64,000 nucleotides of DNA from Bacilli bacterium (GCA_017411405.1 JAFQQE010000015.1:89204-153203); one strand, 5' to 3'; shown: positions 47,688 to 58,247, counted from the first letter of the stretch. Notes: generated from the letters alone by a model not told the origin. Numbers and translations are program-made.

Positions 47688-48104
47688 TTATATTTTCTTT
47701 CTGATTTTTTTAAAAATATCATCAAATAATTTTTTAAATAAAACATCACTAACATACATTTGTTCGTATTTGGTTTTACTATAAAAATTAGAATTATTTC
47801 CTTTAGAAAGTATATAGAAAACATTATTTATTCTTGACTCTTGTATAGCTAATTTACAAAGATCACATGGTTCTAAAGACACATACATAGAACAATCAGA
47901 TAAATTCCATCTTTTTAATTTTTTATAAGCTTTAATTAAACATAATATTTCAGCATGATATAATGCATTATTACTTATATTTTTTTTATTATAAGCTTTT
48001 GCAATAATTTTATTATTTTTTACTATTAAAGCACTAACTGGTATTTCACCTTTTTTATATGCTTTTAATGCTAATTTATAAAGAATATCTTCTATTTTTT
48101 TCAT
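47688..48104 (-). CDS. tadA: tRNA-specific adenosine deaminase TadA
   Basis: It makes inosine at position 34 of tRNA-Arg. Zinc-ligand motifs HAE (YHAEILC) and PCxxC (LEPCDLC) are present; about 138 residues. The start used is the ATG three bases after GGGTGAT; the longer frame would run into the ffs gene. Position ffs-tadA-dnaX follows the family arrangement. Confidence 0.92.
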   Translation of the reverse strand: MKKIEDILYKLALKAYKKGEIPVSALIVKNNKIIAKAYNKKNISNNALYHAEILCLIKAYKKLKRWNLSDCSMYVSLEPCDLCKLAIQESRINNVFYILSKGNNSNFYSKTKYEQMYVSDVLFKKLFDDIFKKIRKKI

Positions 48105-48120
48105 CTTATCACCCATAAAA

Positions 48121-48197
48121 AAAGTGCACATTAATATAATTTAATATGGCTGCTACGTTCCCGTCCTGACCAGTTTATAAACATATTAATTGCACAA
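48121..48197 (-). ncRNA. ffs: signal recognition particle RNA (small type)
   Basis: On the minus strand the conserved SRP core reads GGTCAGGACGGGAACGTAGC then AGCC. The 5' end (TGTGCAATTAATATG) pairs with the 3' end (CATATTAA...ATTAATGTGCAC). A T-run follows. About 77 bases, lacking the Alu domain of Bacillus scRNA. Confidence 0.9.
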
Positions 48198-48234
48198 ATA
48201 AATACTATCACTTTTTTTTGTAATAATCAAGTAA

Positions 48235-48250
48235 TGTTTCACGTGAAACA
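48235..48250. promoter_or_regulatory. parS site 1
   Basis: TGTTTCACGTGAAACA, identical to the 16-bp ParB/Spo0J recognition palindrome. Confidence 0.95.
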
Positions 48251-48303
48251 TTATTAACAATATTACATACATTTTTTTATATTTAAATAAATTTTCCACA
48301 CAA

Positions 48304-48319
48304 TGTTTCACGTGAAACA
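48304..48319. promoter_or_regulatory. parS site 2
   Basis: Same perfect 16-mer, with symmetry extended to CAATG and CATTG flanks; 69 bases after site 1. Confidence 0.95.
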
Positions 48320-48443
48320 TTGTTATATGTGCTATATTATTATATTCTTTCATTATTTTTTTTAAATAAATATTTATAAATATAATTATATTAACAAAAA
48401 TTACATTAAATTTGTTAGTTTATTTATGTTTTCCACATTTCAA

Positions 48444-48459
48444 TGTTTCACGTGAAACA
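48444..48459. promoter_or_regulatory. parS site 3
   Basis: Same perfect 16-mer; 140 bases after site 2. The symmetry extends to TTCAA and TTGAA. Confidence 0.95.
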
Positions 48460-48514
48460 TTGAAATTATTGTTTGTATATTTATAATTAATTAATTTTTA
48501 GTTTTCAACAACTA

Positions 48515-48530
48515 TGTTTCACGTGAAACA
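48515..48530. promoter_or_regulatory. parS site 4
   Basis: Same perfect 16-mer; 71 bases after site 3. Confidence 0.95.
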
Positions 48531-48569
48531 TATAATTATATTTATAAATTTAATTTTTTCTCAACTTAA

Positions 48570-48585
48570 TGTTTCACGTGAAACA
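48570..48585. promoter_or_regulatory. parS site 5
   Basis: Same perfect 16-mer; 55 bases after site 4 and 13 bases from the gyrA stop. The 48198-48597 gap holds no gene, only these sites; it could also carry the gyrA terminator function through site hairpins. Confidence 0.95.
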
Positions 48586-48597
48586 TTAAAAAAGAAA

Positions 48598-51192
48598 TTA
48601 CAAATTAGTAATTTCTTCTAAGTTATCATTTTCATTGTCGGAAGATTTGTCTACAATACTAATAGTCGAAACATACTGTTCATTTTTTAAATTAATTAAT
48701 TTTACACCTTGAGTAACTCTTCCTAATTGTCTAATTTGGTCTATTGATAAACGTATAATCATACCTGAATCAGTAATAATCATTAAATCACTATTTTCTT
48801 CAACTAACTTAAATGATGATAAAACACCATTTTTATCAGTAATAGATAATCCTTTAACTCCTTTACTTCCACGTTTAGTCATTCTAAATTCATTAACATA
48901 AGTTTTTTTACCATAACCTTTTTTAGTAACAGTTAATATATTATCTTCTAAAGAAACAACTTCTAAACCAACACAGTCAGCATCAACTAAATTAATACCT
49001 CTAACACCACTAGCAGTTCGACCCATAACTCGAATTTCTTCTTCATTAAACAAACACATTCTACCTTCAGAAGAAGCCATCATTATATAATCATTACCTG
49101 TGGATTTCTTTACACCAATTAATTCATCATTAGGTCTTAATGAAATACAAATTTTACCACTCGAACGTATGTTCGTAAACTCTTCAACCATTGTCTTTTT
49201 AATGAAACCTTTTTTTGTGCCAAACACTAAATATTTATATTCATTATCATTAGACATTTTTACTAATGAATTTATAGATTCATCTTTTTCAATTTGTAAT
49301 AAATTAATAATAGGTAACCCTTTAGCTTGTCTACTAAATTCAGGGATTTCATAACCTTTTATTCTATAAACTTTACCTTTATTACTAAAGAATAATAAAT
49401 AATCATGTGTTGATAAATTAATCATGTGTTCTACATAGTCCTCTTCATTAGTTGACATTCCCTTTATACCTACACCACCTCTGTTTTGAGCTTTATAAGT
49501 ATCAGATGTCATTCTCTTTACATAACCTTTATTTGTTAAAGTAACTATTATATTTTCTTCAGGAATTAATGACTCATCTTCTATATAATCAATTGCTGTC
49601 ATATCTATAGAAGTACGTCTTTCATCTCCAAAACGATTTTTTATTTCTAACAATTCTTCTTTAATTATATCTAAAACTTTTTGTTCACTTGCTAAAATAG
49701 ATTTTAATTCTTCAATTAATTTTAATAAATTTTCTAATTCTTCCTCAATTTTCGATCTTTCTAAACCTGTTAATCTACGTAATTTCAATTCTAATATGCT
49801 ATCAGCTTGAATTTGAGATAAACCAAATCTTTTCATCAATTGTTCTTTTGCTATTTGGTCTGTATCAGCAGATTTTATTATTTTAATAACTTCATCAATA
49901 TTATCTAAAGCAATCTTATAACCTTCTAATATATGAACTCTATTTTCACTTTTCTTTAATTCAAATTTTGTTCTTCTTATAATAACTTCTTTTTGATGAT
50001 CAATATATTTAGAAATAATATCCTTAATACCTAATGTTTTTGGAGTTAAACCATCTAACAATAAGAAAATTATACTAAAATTTGTTTGAAATTGAGTATG
50101 TTTATATAAATTGTTTAAAACTACTTGTGCATTAGCATCTTTCTTTAATGTAATAGTAATTTTTACTCCATCTTTTAAGTCTGTATGATAATCAGAAATT
50201 CCATCAATTATTTTATTATGTACTAATTCTGCAACTTTATTTTTTAATTCCATTGTATTTACACCATATGGAACTTCAGTAATTACTATACATTGATGTC
50301 CTTTTATTTCTTCTATTGTTGCTCTACTTCTTATTGTTACCGTACCTCTACCAGTTTCATATGCTTGTTTAATACCTGAATTTCCTAATATAATACCTCC
50401 AGTTGGAAAATCTGGTCCTTTAATATGTTGCATCAAACCTAAAGTATCAATATCAGGATTATCAATATAAGCAACACAACCATCAATTACTTCACCTAAA
50501 TTATGTGGAGGAATATTAGTTGCCATACCTACTGCAATACCCATAGTTCCATTAACTAAAATATTTGGGTATCTAGAAGGTAAAACTTTTGGTTCTTTTT
50601 GAGTTTCATCAAAGTTAGGATCAAAATCTACTGTATCTTTGTTAATATCTTTTAATAACTCTAAAGATAATTTAGATAGTCTAGATTCAGTATAACGCAT
50701 TGCAGCTGCGCCGTCTCCTTCGATATTACCAAAATTACCATGACCATCAACTAATAAATAACGTTGATTAAAATCTTGAGCCATTCTAACCATTGCTTCA
50801 TAAATAGATGAATCTCCATGTGGATGATAATGCCCCATAACATATCCAACAGTTGTAGCAGATTTTCTATGAGGTTTATCTGGAGTATATCCAGACTCAT
50901 ACATAGACCATAAAATTCTTCTATGAACAGGTTTTAATCCATCTCTTAAATCTGGTAAAGCACGAGATGCAATAACACTCATAGAATATTCTAAAAATGA
51001 TGTTTCTACTTCATTTACAATATTATTTTCAGCTAATCTATCTCTATCATGAAAATATCCATTAAATGATGGCTTTTCTTCTTCTATTTCATCATTAACA
51101 ATAACTTCTTCAGATTCTTTTTCAACTTCACTATTTTCTTCCTCATTTACTTCTTCATTTATAAGATCTAAAATTTCTTCATTTTCTTTCAT
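48598..51192 (-). CDS. gyrA: DNA gyrase subunit A
   Basis: The breakage-reunion subunit. Catalytic Tyr is at about 167 ([10 protein letters not shown]), the quinolone region reads [17 protein letters not shown] with Ser and Glu at the key positions, and the GyrA box is QNRGGVG at the start of the C-terminal wrapping domain. 864 residues. The first 45 residues are an unusual acidic extension ([20 protein letters not shown] and more) before the normal start. GGAGGTGA lies before ATG. Confidence 0.97.
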   Translation of the reverse strand: MKENEEILDLINEEVNEEENSEVEKESEEVIVNDEIEEEKPSFNGYFHDRDRLAENNIVNEVETSFLEYSMSVIASRALPDLRDGLKPVHRRILWSMYESGYTPDKPHRKSATTVGYVMGHYHPHGDSSIYEAMVRMAQDFNQRYLLVDGHGNFGNIEGDGAAAMRYTESRLSKLSLELLKDINKDTVDFDPNFDETQKEPKVLPSRYPNILVNGTMGIAVGMATNIPPHNLGEVIDGCVAYIDNPDIDTLGLMQHIKGPDFPTGGIILGNSGIKQAYETGRGTVTIRSRATIEEIKGHQCIVITEVPYGVNTMELKNKVAELVHNKIIDGISDYHTDLKDGVKITITLKKDANAQVVLNNLYKHTQFQTNFSIIFLLLDGLTPKTLGIKDIISKYIDHQKEVIIRRTKFELKKSENRVHILEGYKIALDNIDEVIKIIKSADTDQIAKEQLMKRFGLSQIQADSILELKLRRLTGLERSKIEEELENLLKLIEELKSILASEQKVLDIIKEELLEIKNRFGDERRTSIDMTAIDYIEDESLIPEENIIVTLTNKGYVKRMTSDTYKAQNRGGVGIKGMSTNEEDYVEHMINLSTHDYLLFFSNKGKVYRIKGYEIPEFSRQAKGLPIINLLQIEKDESINSLVKMSNDNEYKYLVFGTKKGFIKKTMVEEFTNIRSSGKICISLRPNDELIGVKKSTGNDYIMMASSEGRMCLFNEEEIRVMGRTASGVRGINLVDADCVGLEVVSLEDNILTVTKKGYGKKTYVNEFRMTKRGSKGVKGLSITDKNGVLSSFKLVEENSDLMIITDSGMIIRLSIDQIRQLGRVTQGVKLINLKNEQYVSTISIVDKSSDNENDNLEEITNL

Positions 51193-51208
51193 ATGACCAA
51201 TTCACCTC

Positions 51209-53125
51209 CTAAATATCTAGATTTTGTACATATCCTGCATTTTCTTCAATAAATTTTCTTCTAGGTTCAACTTCATCACCCATTAATTTATTAAAAACAG
51301 CATCAGCTTGTATACAATCATTAACAGTAATTTTCCTTAATATTCTTTTTTCAATATCCATTGTAGTTTCATTTAATTCTTCTGCATCCATCTCTCCCAA
51401 ACCTTTCATACGAGCAATTTCAGCTCTAGCACGAATATTTTCTGGTAATGATGCTAAATATTTTTCTTTTTCATCTTCATTTAATACGTATTTACGCGTT
51501 TTTCCATGCATTATTCTAAACAATGGAGGTTGAGCCGCATAAACATGTCCCGCCTCTACAATTGGCCTAAAAAACCTATAAAATAACGTTAAAAGAAGTA
51601 CTCTAATATGTGAACCATCTACATCGGCATCTGTCATTATTATAATTTTATTATATCTTAATTTAGATAAATCAAAATCTTGTCCTATACCAGTACCGAA
51701 TGCTGTTATAATTGTTCTAATTTCTTCATTTTCTAAAGCTCTATCTAATCTAGTTTTTTCTACATTTAATATTTTACCTCTTAAAGGAAGAATAGCTTGT
51801 GTCATTGAATCTCTACCTTTTTTAGCACTTCCACCCGCACTATCTCCTTCGACTATAAATATTTCTGATATATTAGCGTCTTTACTTTTACAATCTGATA
51901 ATTTACCAAAGAAATTACTATTTACAGATAAATCAGTTTTTCTAGTTATCTCTCTTGCTTTTTTAGCAGCACTTCTAGCACGACTTGCTAACATAGATTT
52001 TTCTACTATAATTTTTGCTTCATTTGGGTTTTCCATTAAAAATCTATCAAAACCTTTAGAAAAAACATTATCAGCAATTTTTCTAACTTCTGAATTACCC
52101 AATCTACCCTTAGTTTGTCCTTCGAATTGTGGATTAGGATGTTTACAAGAAACTATCATTGTTAAACCTTCTTTAACATCTTCCCCAGTTAAAGATTCAT
52201 CCTTTTCTTTTAACATACCACTCTTTTTAGCATAATTATTTATTAATCTTGTTAAAGCTCTTCTAACACCTTCTTCATGTGTCCCACCATCATGTGTATT
52301 TATATTGTTAACAAAAGAATAAATATTATCGTTATAACTAGAATTATATTGCATAGCAACTTCAAATACTATTCCATCTTCTTCACCCTCTAAATGAATT
52401 ATTTCATCATGAATAGGTGTTTTATTTTCATTTAAAAATCTAACATACTCACTAATACCTCCTTCATATAAGAAAGTATCTCCAGTTGTATCTTCATTAT
52501 CTCTATCATCTCTTAAAGTTAATCTTAAGCCTTTATTTAAAAATGCTAATTCTCTAACTCTAATTTTTAAAGTTTCATAATCATATATTTCAGTATCAAA
52601 TATTTCAGGATCTGGTTTAAATGTAACAGTTGTACCAGTTCTTTCACCACATTCTCCAATTACAGTTAAAGGTTGAAGTACTTTACCACCATTTTGGAAT
52701 TTAGTTTCATGTATTTTACCTTCTTTATATACAGTAACAGTTACCCAACTTGATAATGCATTAACTACACTCGCACCAACACCATGTAATCCTCCACTTA
52801 CTTTGTAGCCTCCGCCACCAAATTTACCTCCAGCATGTAATACAGTATAAACTGTTTCTACAGTAGATATTCCAGTTTTAGCATGTTTTCCAACTGGTAT
52901 ACCTCTACCATCATCTTTAACAGTTATAGAATTATCTTTATTAATAACTATCTCTATATTTTTACAATATCCTGCTAAAGCTTCATCTATAGAATTATCT
53001 ACTATCTCCCACACTAAATGATGTAATCCTTTAACATCAGTAGTACCAATATACATACCTGGTCTTTTTCTAACAGCATCTAATCCTTCTAATACCTGAA
53101 TATCACTTTCATTATAATCATTCAT
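51209..53125 (-). CDS. gyrB: DNA gyrase subunit B
   Basis: The ATPase subunit, 638 residues. GHKL motifs ([35 protein letters not shown]), the Toprim domain ([19 protein letters not shown]) and the C-terminal [10 protein letters not shown] tail are complete. It overlaps recF by eight bases. Confidence 0.98.
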   Translation of the reverse strand: MNDYNESDIQVLEGLDAVRKRPGMYIGTTDVKGLHHLVWEIVDNSIDEALAGYCKNIEIVINKDNSITVKDDGRGIPVGKHAKTGISTVETVYTVLHAGGKFGGGGYKVSGGLHGVGASVVNALSSWVTVTVYKEGKIHETKFQNGGKVLQPLTVIGECGERTGTTVTFKPDPEIFDTEIYDYETLKIRVRELAFLNKGLRLTLRDDRDNEDTTGDTFLYEGGISEYVRFLNENKTPIHDEIIHLEGEEDGIVFEVAMQYNSSYNDNIYSFVNNINTHDGGTHEEGVRRALTRLINNYAKKSGMLKEKDESLTGEDVKEGLTMIVSCKHPNPQFEGQTKGRLGNSEVRKIADNVFSKGFDRFLMENPNEAKIIVEKSMLASRARSAAKKAREITRKTDLSVNSNFFGKLSDCKSKDANISEIFIVEGDSAGGSAKKGRDSMTQAILPLRGKILNVEKTRLDRALENEEIRTIITAFGTGIGQDFDLSKLRYNKIIIMTDADVDGSHIRVLLLTLFYRFFRPIVEAGHVYAAQPPLFRIMHGKTRKYVLNEDEKEKYLASLPENIRARAEIARMKGLGEMDAEELNETTMDIEKRILRKITVNDCIQADAVFNKLMGDEVEPRRKFIEENAGYVQNLDI

Positions 53126-54206
53126 AAAAATCCTCCCTTATTTCACCATTTTTTATTTGAAAAACTTTAGAATTTTTCAAATATTTATTCTTAACTTTTT
53201 TTAAATCAGTTGTAGTAATAAATGTTTGAATATCTCTATTTATATAATCTAAAATACATTCTATTTTTTTAATATCTAATTCACTAAATAAATCATCTAA
53301 AATTAATATTGGATAATCATTATTTGTATCATTAAATATCTCTAATTCTGCCATTTTAAAAGCTATAACACTATTTTTTTGTTGTCCTTCACTTCCAAAA
53401 TTCTTAATATCTTTATCATCTATATAAAATATATAATCATCTTTATGTATACCATATTGAGTAGATTTTAAATTTAAATCTTTATCTATATATTTATTAT
53501 ATATTTTTAATATTTCTTCTTTATCTAAATCATCATAATCACTTTTATATTTTATAAATAATTTACCTTTACCACCCAATTTATTATAAATATTAGATAT
53601 TATATCATTAATATTATTAATGAATTTTTTTCTCATATTAAATATCTTTAACCCATAATCTATTAATTGTTCATCCAATATATTTAAATAAGACTTATTT
53701 ATATTAAATGTACTTTTTAAATATGTATTTCTCTGTTTTAATATTTTATTATAATAATTTAAATATTTTATATAATTATTATTTAATTGAGATATTTCTA
53801 AATTAATAAGTTTTCTTCTAGTATTAGGAGTATCTTTAATTAGTTTTAAATCATTTATACTAAAAAAAACTACTTGTATATTTGAAATATAATCACTTAA
53901 TTTATTTATTTTATTATTATTTATTTTAACAACTTTAACTTTATCTTGATATATAATCTTATAATTATTAATAAATGAAGATTTTATATTACCTTCTATT
54001 TTATATAAATTATTATTTTCTTTTATTAATATATCATCTTCATTAGTTCTAAAAGATTTAGTTAAGGCTAAAACAAATATTGCTTCTACAATATTCGTCT
54101 TTCCCTCACCATTATTACCTATTATTAAATTTCTATTTTTAGAAAAATTTAATTCTAAGTTTGAAAAATTTCTAAAATTAATTAATTTCAAAGATGTTAT
54201 TTCCAT
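53118..54206 (-). CDS. recF: DNA replication/repair protein RecF
   Basis: An SMC-like ATPase that loads RecA at gaps. Walker A GNNGEGKT is at residues 30-37, the signature [17 protein letters not shown] and Walker [13 protein letters not shown] are present. 362 residues. Translationally coupled to gyrB. Confidence 0.95.
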   Translation of the reverse strand: MEITSLKLINFRNFSNLELNFSKNRNLIIGNNGEGKTNIVEAIFVLALTKSFRTNEDDILIKENNNLYKIEGNIKSSFINNYKIIYQDKVKVVKINNNKINKLSDYISNIQVVFFSINDLKLIKDTPNTRRKLINLEISQLNNNYIKYLNYYNKILKQRNTYLKSTFNINKSYLNILDEQLIDYGLKIFNMRKKFINNINDIISNIYNKLGGKGKLFIKYKSDYDDLDKEEILKIYNKYIDKDLNLKSTQYGIHKDDYIFYIDDKDIKNFGSEGQQKNSVIAFKMAELEIFNDTNNDYPILILDDLFSELDIKKIECILDYINRDIQTFITTTDLKKVKNKYLKNSKVFQIKNGEIREDFYE

Positions 54207-54238
54207 TTAAAACCCTCTTTTAAATAAATATAATAAAT

Positions 54239-54270
54239 AAATAGGTATTCCTGTACTCCTATACCTATTT
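54239..54270 (-). terminator. hairpin between comK and recF
   Basis: AAATAGGTAT and ATACCTATTT form a perfect 10-bp stem. Only an ATTTATTTAT stretch follows on the minus strand, so termination may be partial. Confidence 0.55.
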
Positions 54271-54312
54271 AAATTATATCATAAAAAATTAGTTTTTAAA
54301 ATGTTTTTTAGC

Positions 54313-54765
54313 TTATTTAGACTTTCTTTTATTAATTATTGATTCTAATCTATGAGATTTTAAAATTTGATTATTTAATACACAATATGATACATCAAAT
54401 TCTATTTTTTCTTTATTATCAAATACTATAATACATCTTTTTTTATCAAAATCATAATAATAAGATTCAATATTATTTAAAGATACCCAACAACATTTTT
54501 TTAATCTAGGAGAAGATGTAGGAAAAAATATCATATTTCCTTCTTCTTCTATAAATATTGGAACTTTATAAGTAATACCTGTTAAATTAGTTGTACCTTT
54601 TTGTCTATTATTAATAGAACTTCCATAATATTTACAACTTTCATCCATTATATGATTAGGACTTTTATTTATAACAAAACTACAATCCTTTTCAACTATT
54701 TTAGACTTATTATCACCTACAGGTATAACAGCCAAAGTCTGATTAGATATTTCATAATCTTTCAT
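54313..54765 (-). CDS. comK: ComK-family competence transcription factor (short)
   Basis: 150 residues that follow the ComK pattern: YEISNQTLAVIPVGDNKSKI, VEKDCSFVINKSPNHIMDES, CKYYGSSINNRQKG, KVPIFIEE, IFFPTSSPRL and WVSLNNIE. B. subtilis ComK has 192 residues. The missing end includes the FMLYPK motif that MecA recognises for degradation, so regulation by MecA/ClpC is probably absent. Strong GGGAGGTGAGG site. Its position between dnaN and recF replaces the S4-domain gene yaaA. Whether it still activates DNA-uptake genes is unknown. Confidence 0.85.
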   Translation of the reverse strand: MKDYEISNQTLAVIPVGDNKSKIVEKDCSFVINKSPNHIMDESCKYYGSSINNRQKGTTNLTGITYKVPIFIEEEGNMIFFPTSSPRLKKCCWVSLNNIESYYYDFDKKRCIIVFDNKEKIEFDVSYCVLNNQILKSHRLESIINKRKSK

Positions 54766-54832
54766 TACCTCACCTCCCTGATAAATCCCTTATATCATCA
54801 AGAAATATAAAATAATGTTGAAAATTGTCGTT

Positions 54833-54841
54833 TTATCCACA
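54833..54841 (+). promoter_or_regulatory. perfect DnaA box
   Basis: TTATCCACA, the consensus box, in the gap between dnaN and comK and adjoining the dnaN terminator. Confidence 0.75.
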
Positions 54842-54864
54842 AAAAAAGACTTTTAATAAGTCTT
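54841..54864 (-). terminator. dnaN terminator
   Basis: On the minus strand AAGACTT and AAGTCTT pair and are followed by seven T; the dnaN stop is in the loop. Confidence 0.8.
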
Positions 54865-55971
54865 AATTGGTAAAATTAATTGAATTAAACTTTCATCTTT
54901 AATAGACTTTAATATTATTGGAGATGAATCATTGTTTAAAAGAATTAATAATTCTTCTTCATTAAATGTTTTTAAAGCGTCCATCATATATTTAGAACTA
55001 AATGATATAGCTATATTTTTTTCAGTATTTTTATCAATAGTTATTTTATCTTCAACTTTACCAATTTCAGATGCATAACTAGAAATATTTAATATCTTAT
55101 CATTTGTTTCCATTCTTACTATATTTTTATCTTTACTTTGTGTAAGTAAAGCAGCTCTATCTATACTAGAATAAAATTTATCTAAATTGGTATTAATTAT
55201 AATTTCAAATTCATTAGGTATTAAATTAGACGTATTAGGATAATTTCCATTTAATAAGCTTGATTGAAAAATAATATTTTCATATTTAAATATAACTTTA
55301 TTAGAAAAAACATGTAATTCAACTTCTCCATCTTCATCTAATATTTTATCAAATTCATTAATATTCTTTCCAGGTATTGTAATATCTACAGATTCTGGAT
55401 AAGAATTTTCTAAAACTATAGTTTTTTTAGCTAATCTATAAGAATCAGTAGCAACAACTTCCATAATGTTATTATTTATCTTTAAATTTAATCCAGTTAA
55501 TAATGGCCTTGATTCTTGCATAGAAACAGCAAATATAGTTTGTTTTACCATATTTTTTATAATATCACTTTTTAAGATAATAGGATTATTGGAAGTCTCT
55601 AAAATAATTTGTGGATAATCTTCAGTATTTAAACAATTTAAATTATATAAACTATCATCTGTATAAATTCTAATTTTTAAACCATCAATAACTTCTATAT
55701 TAATTTCATCACTAGGCATTTTTCTAATAATATCTATAATATATTTGCTTTGAATTATTATAGTACCTTCTTCTTCTATATTTTTAATATCTTTTTTCGG
55801 TATAAAACTTTTTATAGTTAAATCACTATCACTAGCTATTAAGTTTAAACCTTCATTATTTAGTTCAAACTTAATACCATTTAATATAGGTATTATATTT
55901 TTAGGACTAATTGCCCTAACAACGTTAACTAAACTATCTAATAAAATATTTTTATCAATTGTAAATTTCAT
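54853..55971 (-). CDS. dnaN: DNA polymerase III beta sliding clamp
   Basis: A clamp of 372 residues made of three similar domains (first KFTIDKNILLDSLVNVVRAI, second from about 125, ending in QLILPIKTY). Normal length. Directly after dnaA in the same direction. Confidence 0.97.
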   Translation of the reverse strand: MKFTIDKNILLDSLVNVVRAISPKNIIPILNGIKFELNNEGLNLIASDSDLTIKSFIPKKDIKNIEEEGTIIIQSKYIIDIIRKMPSDEINIEVIDGLKIRIYTDDSLYNLNCLNTEDYPQIILETSNNPIILKSDIIKNMVKQTIFAVSMQESRPLLTGLNLKINNNIMEVVATDSYRLAKKTIVLENSYPESVDITIPGKNINEFDKILDEDGEVELHVFSNKVIFKYENIIFQSSLLNGNYPNTSNLIPNEFEIIINTNLDKFYSSIDRAALLTQSKDKNIVRMETNDKILNISSYASEIGKVEDKITIDKNTEKNIAISFSSKYMMDALKTFNEEELLILLNNDSSPIILKSIKDESLIQLILPIKTY

Positions 55972-56011
55972 ATATATTCCTTCTTTCTTTTTAACATATT
56001 ATTATTATAGA

Positions 56012-56029
56012 TGTTGATAATGTTGATAA
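56012..56029 (-). promoter_or_regulatory. two tandem DnaA boxes
   Basis: On the minus strand TTATCAACA occurs twice with no spacer, between dnaA and dnaN. Each differs from TTATCCACA at one base. Confidence 0.65.
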
Positions 56030-56092
56030 CTACTACTTCTTCCTTTTTTTATTGAAAAAGAGATGTTAATAATTAAAAAGTTTTCAACATTA

Positions 56093-57439
56093 TTAATTTA
56101 TTTTATTTTTAATTTCATTGATTTGATTTTTTAATTCTTCATTTGATTTTAAATCTTTTGTTACTTTTTCTATAGCATGTAATACAGTAGAATGATCTCT
56201 ATTTCCGAATTCTAATCCTATTCTTGTTGTAGTTTCTTCAGTAGTTGTTCTAGATAGATAAATTGCAATTTGTCTGGCATTATTAATATCCGAAGTCCTT
56301 TTTTTACTTTTTAAACTTTCTACAGTTAAATTAAAGTAATCAGCAACAGCTTTTTGAATTTTAGATATATTATTATTTGAATATACAGAAGAGCCTATAT
56401 AATCTTTTAAAGCTTCCATAGCAAATTCTAAATTAATCTCAGTAGGACTGTACATAGCAGCAAAAGCATAAAGTCTAGTAATAGAACCTTCTAAATATCT
56501 TACATCACTTTCGCAGTTATTTGCAATATATTCTATAACTTCATCTTTAACAAGTTTAGCTACTTCCAAACCTGACATTTTATCTTTTAATATTTTACAT
56601 CTTAAATCAAAATCTGGTGGAAATATATTTGCAGTAAGTCCCCATCTAAATCTAGTTCTTAGACGTTCTTCTAAAAGTTTTAAGTCATCTGGAGATCTAT
56701 CTGAACTAATTATTATTTGTTTGTTAGAATCATACAAAGTATTGAAAGTATGGAAAAATTCTTGTTGAGTTTTCTCTGCTCCCCCTAAAAATTGAATGTC
56801 ATCTATTATTAATACATCTATATTTCTATATTTTTCTTTAAAATGATCTATAACATCATAATTATCAGAATCTTTTCTATTAATTCCAATAAAATCTGTA
56901 ATAAATTTATCACTCGTTACATATAAAACTCTTTTATTAGTGTTTTCAACAATATAGTTTCCTATAGCGTGCATCAAGTGAGTTTTACCTAAACCACTTT
57001 TTCCGTGGATAAATAAAGGGTTATACACTTTTCCAGGTTGTTCAGCAACAGCAACAGCTGCAGTTTGTGCAAATCTATTGCTATCTCCTATTACAAATGA
57101 ATCAAATGTATATTGTGGATTTAAATTTGATTGAAAATAATCATTCTTATTTTTAGTTTCTTCTTTAATAACTTCTATATCATTATTAATTAAATCTTCT
57201 TCAATTACAAAATTAATATCATAGCTCTTACCAGTTAATCCAGTAATAACATTTTCTATCAACTCATAATAATTATCATTTAAGAAATTTTTATGAAAAC
57301 TCATAGGTACTTCTATACTAATAGTATCATCAGTAATTTTAGCAAGTTTAGTATCTTTAAACCATGTATCATAAGACACACCAGAAAGCTTAGTTTTTAT
57401 AATTTTTAAGAAACTCTCCCAAGAAAAATTATTTTCCAT
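56093..57439 (-). CDS. dnaA: chromosomal replication initiator DnaA
   Basis: 448 residues in four domains: the N-terminal protein-interaction domain, a linker, the AAA+ domain with GKSGLGKT (146-153) and VLIIDDIQFL, and the C-terminal DNA-binding domain with the signature around TRIGLEFGNRDHSTVLHA. Strong GGGGTGG site upstream. Confidence 0.98.
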   Translation of the reverse strand: MENNFSWESFLKIIKTKLSGVSYDTWFKDTKLAKITDDTISIEVPMSFHKNFLNDNYYELIENVITGLTGKSYDINFVIEEDLINNDIEVIKEETKNKNDYFQSNLNPQYTFDSFVIGDSNRFAQTAAVAVAEQPGKVYNPLFIHGKSGLGKTHLMHAIGNYIVENTNKRVLYVTSDKFITDFIGINRKDSDNYDVIDHFKEKYRNIDVLIIDDIQFLGGAEKTQQEFFHTFNTLYDSNKQIIISSDRSPDDLKLLEERLRTRFRWGLTANIFPPDFDLRCKILKDKMSGLEVAKLVKDEVIEYIANNCESDVRYLEGSITRLYAFAAMYSPTEINLEFAMEALKDYIGSSVYSNNNISKIQKAVADYFNLTVESLKSKKRTSDINNARQIAIYLSRTTTEETTTRIGLEFGNRDHSTVLHAIEKVTKDLKSNEELKNQINEIKNKIN

Positions 57440-57696
57440 AAAACCACCCCGCTTCCAAGATAACTTTTCTACAAATATTTTAAAACAAATTTGTTGAAAA
57501 ATAAAGTATCAAATAACAAATTTTTAATTTTCAACATCATTTCCACAAACTTATGAACATCTAACCCTAATTAAAATAAGACAATAATATAGTTATCAAC
57601 AATTTCCACAATTTAATATCCACATAAAAAAAAGATATACACATTTTAACGTTGAAAACTTTTTAATACTTAAAAAACATTTTTTTAAAATTTTAA
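57440..57696. other. oriC region
   Basis: This AT-rich interval between the divergent dnaA and rpmH genes contains DnaA-box-like 9-mers: TTATCAACA (57593-57601), ATTTCCACA (57539-57547 and 57602-57610), ATATCCACA (57616-57624), TTTTCAACA (57528-57536) and its reverse (57492-57500). Gene strand switches here. The sites at 54833 and 56012 may form further parts of a split origin. The unwinding element is not defined. Confidence 0.85.
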
Positions 57697-57725
57697 TTGA
57701 CTTAATAAAAAAAATATAATACAAT
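57697..57725 (+). promoter_or_regulatory. rpmH promoter
   Basis: TTGACT (57697-57702), 17 bases, TACAAT (57720-57725). Confidence 0.75.
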
Positions 57726-57757
57726 AAGATGGCTTAAGAAGAGGTGGAGGTGCAATT

Positions 57758-57880
57758 ATGAAAAGAACTTATCAACCAAATAATCGTAAAAAAAGTAAAA
57801 AACATGGTTTTTTTGCACGTAAAGAAACGAATATTTTAAAATCAAGAAGAAAAAAGGGACGTAAACAATTATGTAAGTAA
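57758..57880 (+). CDS. rpmH: 50S ribosomal protein L34
   Basis: A 40-residue basic protein: [12 protein letters not shown] at the start, HGFFARK in the middle and [11 protein letters not shown] at the end, the L34 pattern. It is four residues shorter than usual. GGTGGAGGTG precedes ATG. Confidence 0.97.
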   Translation: MKRTYQPNNRKKSKKHGFFARKETNILKSRRKKGRKQLCK

Positions 57881-57881
57881 G

Positions 57882-57901
57882 CCACAATTATGTGGTTTTT
57901 T
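57882..57901 (+). terminator. partial terminator after rpmH
   Basis: CCACA, ATTA, TGTGG followed by six T. rnpA starts 20 bases later without a new promoter in view, so it probably acts as an attenuator that lowers rnpA relative to rpmH. Confidence 0.75.
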
Positions 57902-57920
57902 ATCTATTAGGAGAAAAAAT

Positions 57921-58247
57921 ATGAAAAAGAAAGATGTTATAAAACCTAAAGAAGAATTTAATGATTTGATAAAAAATGGTAAATTTATTAAAAATAATGA
58001 ATTTGTTATATATTATAAGGAAAATAATTTAAATAAAAAACGTTTTGGGATTGCTATAAGTACAAAATTAGGCAAAGCAGTTGTAAGAAATAAATTAAAA
58101 AGACAAACGCGTGAAATTATAGATAAATTAAATTATTTCTTTAAAAATAACATGGATTATATTATAATGATAAGGAAAGGAAGTTTAGAAACTACTTTTC
58201 ACGATCGAATTAAAAATCTAGAAAATATTTTAAAGGAGAAATTATGA
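57921..58247 (+). CDS. rnpA: ribonuclease P protein component
   Basis: The protein subunit of RNase P, 108 residues. The RNR-type signature reads NKLKRQTREI after AVVR, and the N-terminus has the usual F-x-x-(V/I)-x-K-type start. It overlaps yidC by four bases. Confidence 0.94.
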   Translation: MKKKDVIKPKEEFNDLIKNGKFIKNNEFVIYYKENNLNKKRFGIAISTKLGKAVVRNKLKRQTREIIDKLNYFFKNNMDYIIMIRKGSLETTFHDRIKNLENILKEKL

